Shown piece by piece: positions 26,101 to 38,100 of a DNA stretch of 64,000 nucleotides (position 1 is its first letter; every line of letters starts with the position of its first letter). A program made the position numbers and the translations under genes. The DNA comes from Symsagittifera roscoffensis (Eukaryota; Xenacoelomorpha; Acoela; Convolutidae), in contig NC_087065.1 in assembly GCF_963678635.1 (NCBI RefSeq), positions 36,793,888 through 36,857,887 of the forward strand. Reading direction: 5' to 3'. The notes under the pieces are model-generated. The model saw only the letters and a program-made list of their open reading frames with translations, had not been told where the DNA came from and did not search any database.

Positions 26101-29100
26101 TGAAATTCCCAACCCTGTAGGTAGGTATGTCAGAGTACTCGCAAGGATTGCAAATCGTGCGTCCAAATATGACTGCTCACTTCTTTGTAGTTATCGAGAT
26201 GTGACGTTTTTTTGATTTTTTCAAAATTTCTCGAAGAAATTATGTACAAAGAAATTCAAAAAATTTGAAACTATCAACTCGATGAAGATACAATCTTATT
26301 GCTAGCGTACACCCTGGCGTCTAAAATCTTACCTCTTGTTATGAATGCTCAAATTCTTTTAGTTTCCGAGATAAGACGTTTTTTTCAGTTTTTTTCCGGG
26401 AAACTTAGGTTTAAAAAAATTCACAAAATTTTGAATTCCTAACCCTATAGTAGGGTGCTCTCAGGGACTCTCAGTGGTTGCAAGTCTGGCCTCCAAATTT
26501 CTCCAGAGGCCCATTAAGTTTTCGAGATGACGCTTTCAAAATGGGAAATAAAAAATTTAAAAAGTTCGAAATTACCACCCCTGTAATTAGGTGCAGTCAG
26601 AGTACACCAAAGTTTGCAGATGTTGTTTCCAATATATGCGGTTTTTCATGAGTTGTCGAAAAATTTTGAAGCACCGGAGGTGCGATGAACGCTAGTTAAT
26701 CCAAAATTAGCACGCATCGCAACTTTTTTTTTGCTGATGTTGTTTGATCACACTGGAAGATTGAATCTACCATTGCGTCCGTAAGAAAGATGAGAAGGTT
26801 ACTAAGACTTTGTTGAAATAGTTAAAGGATAATTCAAATAATCTTTTAGGGGTGCACCAAGAATTTTTTGAGAAGTTGATTTTTTAATTGTTAAATTTGG
26901 GCAATCGCCATGCTTACAACTCGGCCAATTTGTTTTTCCGGTTCCGAGCACTGCTGGAAGATTCAAAAAACCATTCTACCTCTGGTGTGTGGTCAATTTT
27001 TGTCTGATGAACGACTTCACCTGGTTTTGAATTTTGGCTTCATTTCAATTAATCAGTGCTCAGCACTGTCCGCGTTGTTAATTTTGAGAGAAAACTGAGT
27101 CAGTGACTCTCAAGGTTGTTTTGCAGACTTTTTCTTAGATGGCTAGAATTCAATACGTTCTTTTCTACAGGCAAAAATCGTTAAGCTTAATTTTATTTAT
27201 ATTTAGACTTCCGCGAAACAATGACAAACCGATTAGTGTTTAAATTTTCAATTTTAAAATCTGAGACGTTCCTTCATATTCGACAGCTCGCTGCTTATTT
27301 TGGATCAGTTTTTGAAAATAAATGTTTTATCCGGCTTCATTTTCAAAAATTTTGTCGACAAAGTTTTTTCGTTGAGCTGCGTCATGGTTTTTTTTAGCTT
27401 GAGCCTTTTGTCTAAATCCACTATGAGCCCCGCCTGTTGTTTGAGTGTGAGACTCTTAATCATGTATATAAAAAACAAGAGCTCGCCATGTCATTTGGAC
27501 CAACTTTTGAAAATAAATATTTTTATTGTTAACCTCATTATTTCGAGAAATATTTGAAACTAAAGTTCAGTTTTGTAATTTCGCTTTGAAATTCATTCAT
27601 TTCTAGTAACCTTCAAAAATCAACTGGCATTGGTGAAGCAGGATTCTATCAAGATACTTCTCAAACCAGTCTACCAGCGTCCCTTCAGACCTCCAGATGA
27701 GTGCCTCACCTTCTTCGGGAGACTCTTGTTGTCCGAGGATCGAGCCACGATTCCAGCCTGTCCTCTAGACAATGACGTCATTGAGATGATTGGGAACAGA
27801 CCTGTGGTGTTCACGTTAGTTATACAACTGGAGAAAAAACTAGGCAAAATTGCACTTGAAAAAATTATCAAGTACTAATGCACGAAGCGAGTTTTATTGT
27901 TTTGGCTAGCTGAAAAAAAATTGTCAAAGAATATTTTTCCAAGTTGGGTTTGTTTCCGAGTTTTAGTAAACCAATTTTGCCATTCGATTGCTTAACGAAA
28001 TTTAAGCATTTTCTTTGAAAATTTTTCTCTCTAAAATTTGGCTCCAATTCGCCTGAAACTTAAGCGTAATTTTAGCGCTGAACGAAAACTTTTACTATGT
28101 GCTAAGCTGTTTTCAACGAAAGATTTTAATTTTATGCAGGTATAAACTAGTGATGTAGCATCTCAAGTCTTCCAGTTCAGTTTTTTCAACGAAAGTTTTT
28201 TGTTTCAGTTATCCGGTTATCTGGATTGTATGTACTATTGGTTTCTATTTAGGTTTTAATTCAACTAGCATGATCTCTTTTTCCGATTAGATGCAAAATA
28301 TCAATGCTGCTTGATAAATTTTGTGTCAAAGCTGTATAATTAAATCTTCGCTGCTTTTTTGTCTAAGGAAAGTCACTCTTAATCGGCCATTGCATCCCGC
28401 ATGCTCCAAAAGAATTTAATTGTTGAAGAATTGGTATTCGCTCCTGGCTTGTATTAATTTTTCTTCGACCTCTAAGGACTCTTTTTTTCGTTATTTGCTG
28501 CGTGAGTTTGAGAATCGCAGCTTCTTCTCTGTGTAGAACACGGTGAAATAAAAAATTCATCTATTGCTTCATTTTCTCAAACTTGGTTGTTCTAGAAAGA
28601 TGCCGTTTCTTCTTTACTAAGCGATCATTGCTGTTTGATTGCTTAGTAATCTATCCTAAATTATAAGTCGCACCTGAGTTGGGTCCGCTTCTTTTGGGTC
28701 GTCTAGAGAAGTCTTGTCCAGTGGTCTTCGTGCTCTGATTTGTCTAGTTCGCGAATATCTCGAGTTACTATTTTATCGAAGTCAGAGAAAAAACTAATTT
28801 CTGTTTTTATTCAAAAAAAGTGCTTTTTATAATTTTGTAAAATTGAAAAGGAAAACTTATTTATTTGGAAACTGAAATTATTAGAATAGAGAACTTGCTG
28901 CTAAGTGAGCAAAATGAAACACTGAAGGTTTCAGGCCAGTCTTTTTGCTCGTAAGCATAAACCGGCGGCTGATTGATCTATTAAAGTACTCAGGTTTCAC
29001 CTGCTCCTTTAATCTCCCTTCATCACAAGAGAATTTTCAACTAGATTTTATTTGATTTTTACAAATCAAATATCCCTAACTTTTTAGTCCCCTCTGATTA

Positions 29101-32100
29101 AAACCGCAGCCTTCAGCTCGATTTTATTAAAAATTCAGTATTTTCTCTGATGTATCATATTCCAGGTGCATCTCTGCTTAATCAAAGCAAGGAGAAACCC
29201 TGGGCAGCCGGCAAGACTATTAAATATTAATTCTTTTTAATTTAAGTTATAGTTAAAAGGGACGTGTAAGTAATCGCCGCCCTGATGAAATACTGAGCAT
29301 GAAAAAATGAGAAAAATACGACAAGTTTTTAAAAAGTAGTGGATTTTTCAAAACAAAATTTTATAGTCCTAATAAGAATAAATCAGTCAATGTACCTCAA
29401 TAGAGGTATTGTTTTCAATGGCACGCTCCAATTTAGAATTGGGTTGTTAAATAAACATTTTAGACAAGGGTGCTTTGTGTGTATAGAACTTACAATAATA
29501 CACTTCGAATTCAAAAAGAGTCATGTTAAGGTACTTTGCTTCTCGATAGCTCTAAATTTGGAAATTAATGAGCTAATAATTAATTTAAAACATTTTGAGC
29601 TTAAAATTTTGAAGAAAAAAAAACGTCTTTCTTGATTTTTGTTACAACTTTCAACGACGATGCCGGATTAAAACTTGTTCTTCGGGTGTTTTTTTTCTCC
29701 AGACAAATTTCGTCTTTTTAACTAGCAGTGTTTGATGGATTTTTTTTGTATCATTCGAAAGTTATTGTTGTCCTGAGCTCAAATTTAAAAATATCTATAT
29801 TTCAGCTGTGATCATTTATGTACTTTATTTCAGCTGTGATCATTTATGTACTTTATTTCAGCTGTGATCATTTATGTGAAGTTATGAGTGTTCAAAAATA
29901 TCACTTTGTACTTAGTATAGCTCGTGGGGGATGATTGTCTAAAAACCTCAAAAATAATGAAGTTTTTTTTAGAATTTCGTTTATTTTTTATTTCGGTTAA
30001 AACCGAACACTATTCCATAGACCTTAAAATGCAGCCGGAACACTCAGGGCTTTGTTTAAGCGAGCAGCACGAAAAATGCGCTGCACGAAACTACTAGTTT
30101 TAAGTTCACGCGTAGTATAGCTGACGATTTTCGCAGTGAGTTGGTGCAAGCTGATCGATTCAACTTTGAAATAAGATACAAAAAATCATTAAATTTTTTT
30201 TGAATCAAACTTATTGAATGTTCGAAGTTTTTGATTCCCAAAACGGCAATAAAAATCAAAAAATTATTTCACTCGAGTAAAATTAAAATTAAGCATAAAC
30301 TAGCTATTTTAAACGGCCTAGCTTAAGCATAAATAAACCGGTTTTTCTAACCGGTTTTTCTCGACACTGGGAAAATTTTTTCTAATTTATTTAATATCAT
30401 TTGAATAACAAGTGAAAAATTTTTAATATGATATATCACTCAACTCTCTGCGATGATTATTTGTGGTAGCTGATTTTGTGCGAAAAAAAATCTTAAACCG
30501 AATACGAAAGTCCCTCCCCCTTTTTCAAATGGCCGGAACAATTAGACCATACTGTTTCAGGGCGAAGCATTTCGGCGTAGTCAAGAAACTGCCGGTTGTT
30601 GGGAACCCCAAATTGGTTGCAGATTTCGCAGAGAGGAACAATATGTTGTCTGAGTTGTCTGTCAGCTTCGACATCTATCTCCTTGGCTACCCTGGGAGAG
30701 GTCTCCTGCAGAGCATCTTCCACCAGATGACTATTGGAGGATTCATTCGATCTTCAGCGCCTCTTGTGTTTCTTGAGCCAAACGTGAGCATTTAATAAAC
30801 AAGAAGAATTCGAGCTCTATATAGCTTTGAGATAAACGACTGAAATCAATTGAAACTACTCGTAAGAACCAAAAAGGGGGTCTTTTCAAAGGGTAAGGAT
30901 GCAAATTACTGGCGTATGGGATCTGTTTTATAAGAAATATGTTAATAAAAATCAAAATTAATGATCATTCGAATGATATCTTTATATTTTGTACAGAGTT
31001 GCTATGGAAAATGAAAAGATGCAAATCAGATTTAAATAATTCGGTTTTTTCCATAGCTTGGATCATTTTTTTAATAAATTTTGAGATTCTTGCTGACTAG
31101 GCTCTCATTTATTTTCAATTGCTCTTTTCAGGGCGATGTGAGAGTTGAAATTTTACAAGCGAGGGGCCAAACCCAGTCCTTCATTGCCCACACTAACTTA
31201 CGACTGAGCTCGTGGTATCACCTCACACTCACTATAGACGCGAGAGCAGTGGGGACACTCTATGTGTGCAAGTACGATCAACCAGAAAGCTCACCGCTGA
31301 AAAAATGTCTCGAATACGTCTTCCAATTCAAACAAGCAATGCAATACAACCCATACGTGAACAGCTTTGTGGTCGGAGGAAGTATGAAACATCAATCAGT
31401 TTCGGGCTTTATTTGCAATTTCAACGTGCACCTAAACCGAATTGTCACAGTGCCGAAGCGAAGAACAAAGCAATCCGAAATTATGACTCAGCTGGTTGAT
31501 TTAGAAATAGCAAAATTCGATACGCAGTGTCTCACATTTCTCGACAAAGTTGAAGCTTTGATCAAATATTTCCAAATTAGGGCTGAAAATCGGAAGTCTA
31601 AAATGCAATGTGACGCATTGCCTTGGGCATCTAAAATTTCTGTCGACAAGAGAGTTAGTCCGATATCTGTTAAATGGTCTAGTAAACACAAATTTATCAG
31701 AAGTCTCTTGAAAAAGGACTTAATGAATGGCCTGAAGGTTTCTTTTGATAACCAAACGTACTTACAGCAACTAGGGCGATCATTGTACCTAAAAGCAAGA
31801 ATGTCTCTCGGAATTGGCTTACATGAGTTCAAATACAAGCTCGTTCCTTATGTGCTTCAATCGTCGTGTCTTGGCAATAGTATTGCTTCATATATGGCTT
31901 CCGTTATGTACTATTCGGGCTTTGGCGTTCCTTTAGACGACGAAAAGGGCTCGTCGTACTTGCTTCGAAGTGCTCTGCTAGACGATCGTCTCGGCTTATT
32001 GTCACTGGGGTTCAAGTACTACTATGGACTGAATGGGTTCCCCGTGGACTATAGTATATCGTGGCGATATTACATGGATGCCGCTTGGATGTTCCGAGAC

Positions 32101-35100
32101 GACCGTGAACAGCACAAGGAGAATGACGTCATGACTGAAGTTGTCCGGTTGACTGACAAGAAGGCCCTGGAAATGTACTTGGGAAAAGAGAGTGACTACT
32201 TCCAGGTTAACTTTTCCCAAAAAAAATCTCAAGCTCTTATTGTTTTTCACGCGATCGAACATTTAAAAGATTAAAATAGCATTGTGCTTTTAGAAGTAGT
32301 GTTAGACATTAGTTTAAAAAAAATGGAACATTCTCTGCGGTTTTACTTTTTTTTTTCAATTGTTTCATTCAGAAAAAAAGATGGGGTTGTGACATCAAAT
32401 AATGGTACTAAGTCATTACACGAATCGAGTTGATGATCAATTGTTTGAGTGCTCAATTTATGCAGGTTAAATTTTCCAATGTTTCTGACGAAAAATATAG
32501 CCTCCTCTTAAATTATCGCCGAATTCGTTTTTTTTTTGGTTTTGTCATTTTTGCTCATGTATATGCTTAATGAATCATAACCTGTGTGTGACGGTTGTTG
32601 TAAATAGAACTGTGACTAATTATAGTGGCTGAAGATGCAAGCTGGCCAGGGCATAGAGAGTGCCAGGCAGGAGATGGGTCGGATGTTGTTCTGGGGGTCC
32701 AAGGGGGTGGACAGGGACACTGGGGCAGCTGTGAACTACTACAGACAACTAGCAGACACGGGCGACACCACCGGACAATTCGATCTAGGTAAGTATGCTT
32801 TTGGTTTCAAAATTGCCATTTTAAGTACTTTTAGCAAATTTTTTCAATTGTTTTGGCCAGTTTTTTAGATACTATGCTTAGATATTGAAAAGATCGGCAA
32901 ATAATGCGGTGCTCAACCTGCGTTTGCCGATTGAAAAAACTTGATGGTTTGAGTAATGTAATGATTAAACTTTGTGCACCAGTATTATGAAGCTCTTAGT
33001 TGTTTGTTTTAATGAAATGTTCGACTCGGAGTCTTTTCCTGACGATTGTAAAATAGCGAAAGTGATTGCCCTGTTCAAAATTGGAAGTGAAATTGATTTT
33101 GATAATTACCGACTCATCAGCCTTCTATCAACTATAAGCAAAACTTTTGAAAAACTAATTTATAGAAGATTGGTCAAATTTTTACAGAAGTATAAAATTC
33201 TTTGCCCTGAACAGTTTGGCTTCAGACAAAAACATTCATGTGTACAGGCAATCTCACGTATAGTCGAATATATGCGCTCAGTTTTGGAACGAAGAGATAG
33301 TGGAATGGCACAATTTCTAGATTTTAAGAAAGCATTCGACACTGTCGATCACGATATCTTAATCATTAAATAAGAAAAATATGGGTTCCGTGGTAAATTT
33401 TTAAATTTGTTGAAAAATTGTTTAATTAACAGAGTACAATTTGTAAGTGATGGTATCATAAATTCTTCATTTGAAAAAATAACTTGTGGAGTTCCCCATG
33501 GTTCGGTTTTAGGTCCTTTATTGTTCTTGATTTATATCGATGATATTTCAAATGTAACAAAAACATCCGAGATATGCCTTTTTGCCGATGATACTGCTAT
33601 TGTTGGTTCTGGTAAAACGAGAGCGTTTTTGAAAGAATTCAGAACAGATACTCAGAGCCTAAATGACTGGTGTAATGTCAACAAGTTATCGATTAATACA
33701 GGCAAGAGTAAACTGATGGGTTTTGGTAAAGCTATGCCTGATGCCTCAATTTCCATTGCTGGTGAAAACATGGAAAATAAAGACAGTTTCAAATACTTGG
33801 GTTTTGAAATTCACAAAAAATTGAATTTTGATATGCAGACTGTAAAAGTTTGCACGAAAATTTCCAAATTTAATGGTGTTTTATATCGAGGAAGATCTTG
33901 TTTCTCTTAATTAAGTTTTACATTGCATACGTGATTTCACTAATGTTTTATGCCTTATTAGCTTATGAATGTACATCCAAAATCAAACCTTGATAAAATT
34001 TTCTTGGCACAGAAAAAAATCATAAGAACCATTTTGTTCCTTCGAAAGTATGATCATGTGTCGGAGTATTTTTCAAAATTCCAGCTTCAGAGTTTACATG
34101 AAATTTTTATCAGCCAATTGTTTTCCGAGACAATATTTCAGTTCCTTGGAGAATCGCCTTTAAAATTTTTGAATCTTGATTATTTAAAAACGCGTCGTAG
34201 TACCCGGTCGAATAATTTAGGTTGTATACCCTTACCTTTAAGAAAATCAAAGTTAGCACAAAATTCGGTTTCGTACAAAATTGTGAAATGCTTTAATTTC
34301 CTAATGTCAAATAACCTATTGCCTCTTAACCTTAACGAGTTTACTGACAAACAGAAGAAAGACTTCCACGTGAAATTAAAAAAAGTGTACTTAAATGACA
34401 ATCGATTACTTGCTGACATGTTTATAGGGTAAATTTCGTGTACCCTCATATTTTAACTCGGTTTTGCTTTCACTCTTTTATCTAGGTTTCCCTTAGGTTA
34501 CTGCTAGTTGGGCTGTACTGCCCGTACAGTAACCTTAATGCAGTATTTAAGTACACATATGTGATCTTTATACTGTCTCTAAATTCAAATTCACTTCAGT
34601 CAAATAAAATTTTATTTGTCAATGAATCTTACTTCGTACAATTTCGCCTAAATGATTTCACCCAAAGCCTTATTTAACTTGAAACTTTTCTCTAAACAAT
34701 TTCACCCTAATGATTTTTAAAGTGAAATTGTTTAGAGACTTGAAACTTTTCTCTAAACAATTTCACCTTAATGATTTAATGATTTCCCAGGTTTGTAGGT
34801 GAAACGAGCGCGGTTCACCTACAAACCTGGGAACCGCGCTCGTTTCTTCTAAGAAAGTTTCACCTATACTATAAAAACAAGTAGCAACTCCACTGCAGGC
34901 GTGGACCTAGGACTTTCTAGAAGGGAGGAAGATCGGGTTTCCAATAAATGAAAAATTGTGTCGATCTTTTTTAGGTCTAACGAATTGATTTTTCGGGCCC
35001 TCCCAAAACACTATAAAGACCCTATATAGACAAAACTTTGTGCAAGTTTTTAGGAACTTCTTAGACGGTTTTGACTAAAATATTGAGTTTTTCTTCACCA

Positions 35101-38100
35101 TTCTGAAAATAGGTAAATTGGAGCCAAATGTCCCTTTAAAAAATTTAAGTTCGCTCGGCCGAACATGAACTTCATAAAATAGGTCAAAAAAAAGAATCAA
35201 AGGTGACGTGACGTGGGTTCAAAATCGACAGGATGTAGTTTTGTTTGAAATTTGATTGGCTTTGTTTTGTTCTAGGAATAGTGTTGTTGCGCGGACAGGG
35301 TGGGGTGGATAAAGATGAGCAGAAAGGGCTGTCCTATCTGAAGAGGGCGGCCGACCAGGGTCACCAGGGAGCAGTGTCTGCACTTGGGTGGCACTACCTC
35401 CTCAAAAGAGAGTACGACTTCGCTTTCAAGTACTTGGACATGGCTGCCAGGCAAGGTACATACAATGTCATGCCAATAAAGAATTGGCCAAAATCAAAGT
35501 TCCCTTCAATGATAAAAAATTTTGCGGCAAATTGTTTTTTTAAGAACAAAAAGTTGAATTTAAAAAAAAAACGAATGAAAATCTTAAGCTATCAAAATTA
35601 GGTCTTTTGACTGGCCACAAAATTATGACCAACGGCAGTTATTTTCCTCTGAGTGAATGAAGCCTATAGAGTGGCTCACGTAATCTTCGGAAAGTGATTA
35701 TCTCAAAAGTGTAAATATATCCATTGAGCAATGAAGTGTTTTACTTACAAAATTTTCTTTTTTTCAGGCAATCGGGATGCTATGCATAATTTAGGCTACA
35801 TGTACGAAAATGGACTTGTGAAAGGTGTTCCACGGAACAACTCCGCCTCTTATCTCTACTTCATTGATGCCGCCAACCGAGGTCAACCTGACTCCGCTCT
35901 CTCCGTCTCAGTGGGTCAAATTTACGGGGATGGAATCATGATTCAGAACCCCGTATCGGCTGCGGGGTGGGCCCGAAACCAGGCAGAGAAATCGTCGGCT
36001 GTCGGCAGGCTGCTGCAACAGGGGTTGAAGGCGTACCTTAAGGGGCGATGTGTTACACTTCAATTACCAGCTGCAAGATTAAAGCAATAAATGTCAAGTA
36101 AACTATTTATACAGGAGCGGATCTAAGGTTTTCTCCAGGGGGAGAGGCTAATTTTCAAAAAAAAGTTCGTTGGAAATTCTTAAGGCCGACTAAATTGATT
36201 TTTCGAGCTTTCCCAAAGTACTAGAAATACCCTATTCTGCAAAAAAATTTGGGCACTTTGAGCAAAAGCTTACATTGGGCTTTTTTGCAGGGTTCTGACC
36301 AAAAAATCGCATTTTTTGGCGCGCTTTCCTCTTCAAATTTATTATACATCGGCAACAAAAGCTCTTTTAGAATAAATTTAGTGTTGTTAGGTCAAAATTT
36401 AATGTTCTAATTTAGTATCAAAGGAGGGAGGTTCAAAACCGCTATTGATTTTTTGTGCAACTAATTAAAAAGATAATCCAGAGTTGCCCATTCATTCATT
36501 TTCAGAAAATTTATCATTACCTTGCGTTACTTATTCGGCTGCTATGGTATGTTTTTCTATCCAATCCAAATTTTTAATGAATATCTAAATAATGAAACTG
36601 CTTTTTAAAGATTTTCGGAGCTCTATTTTTTATTGCCGTTTAAACTTTCTTATTTTATAACAAAGATGCTTTTAACGTTAATGCAATAAATTAACCTATT
36701 TGAAAATGATAAGAACGAATAGACTAGCTCCATATCGCCCCTTGCTCTGTCCAGGACCACTATTCGGAAGCACTCATGTTCTATATGATGGCAGCAGAAA
36801 CAGGGGTGGAGGTGGCTTCTTTCAACATGGCCCACCTGTGTGAGAACGAAGAGGACGCCTCCGAAATAGCCAACAGGCATCTGACCCATTAAACTTTAAG
36901 CTACCCAAGTTTTAGGGGCTAATTAATTACAACCTATATATGAGCCGTTAAACTATTTTTGAAGTCATCTCAAGTTTTTTTTTATTAAATAATTACTGGA
37001 GTTCGAGTTGTAGATTCCTTTTAAATTCAGGGAAAATTTATGCATTCAACCGATACAATAACGAGAACTTTAACCCAATGTGAAACTTTGATTTCATGTA
37101 GCCCTTAGCGCTTTTTTGAACATTGAATTCTTCATATCTTATATCTAAGCTAAACTTATTGGGCTAAGACTAAATAATATTGGGTTTTCGTGATTGCTAA
37201 TATAAACTCATATCTTCATTTCATCTGGGGTCGTCTAAGTTGAATGGGTGTTATGTGGTTAGTTACATCGGGTCCCACTGTGCGTACAGTTACTACAACA
37301 AGAGTCTCAATAGCTTCCAGCCTCATTCTTACGCCATAAACAGAGTGGGCGACTTCTACTTCTTCGGCTGCAGCACAGAGGAACCAGCCGACATAGATAA
37401 GGTAACGAGCTTCAATTGTGATTCAAAGTAGTTTGTACAATTGCAAAATGTCGACAGATTGGTCCCTCGCAAAATCCATTAACGAGAGAAGGGTCTCTGT
37501 AAAACCTTTGGTGGCAGATGGATCCCTGCAAAATCCAATGGTAAGAAAAGGGTCCCTGTAAAACCTATGATGACAAAGAGGTCCCTGTAAAATCTATGGT
37601 GTCATATATATATTTGACGTATATTCAGTGACTCGAAGCGAGAGATTGGTGGTGAAGTTGCCGAGGTCTCCGCTTCTTAGTTGAGGCCCACCGTGATCCG
37701 TACTCAATGCTTCAGAGTCAGGCATGTAGTTCCTATTTAAAGGGCTCAAAAGTGATTCTCCGTAATAAGCTGAATAATTCATCTAATCGTCATTTTCCTT
37801 TAAGATAGTTTTTCAATAAACTCGGAGCAAAGATTCGAGTCAATATCTTTTATATTATGAGCCACTGCTTTTTGGTGCAGATTTACAATCTTTCATAATC
37901 GGGCACTTTTTTTACTTTCCCGTTATCAACTGTATTTAAGTTTTGAGGCGTTTACTTGGCGATGGGTGCGCTGACAGGCTCAATTTCTCGAAAGTTTGAG
38001 TTTTGCTACCTTTACTGTCTTAGGAGTTCCAAAACATTTGAAAAAACCCTATACATCTGAATAGTGTATATAGCATATTGTATAGTCTTACCTATAGTAG

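Noticed and set aside
16735-26600. CRISPR-like array
   Set aside because: Repeats are long, imperfect and directly adjacent, without unique spacers, in a eukaryotic intron.
30463-30560. Upstream extension of SEL1L3-like exon 3
   Set aside because: The sequence matches an inverted dispersed repeat and the available splice phases do not fit exon 2.
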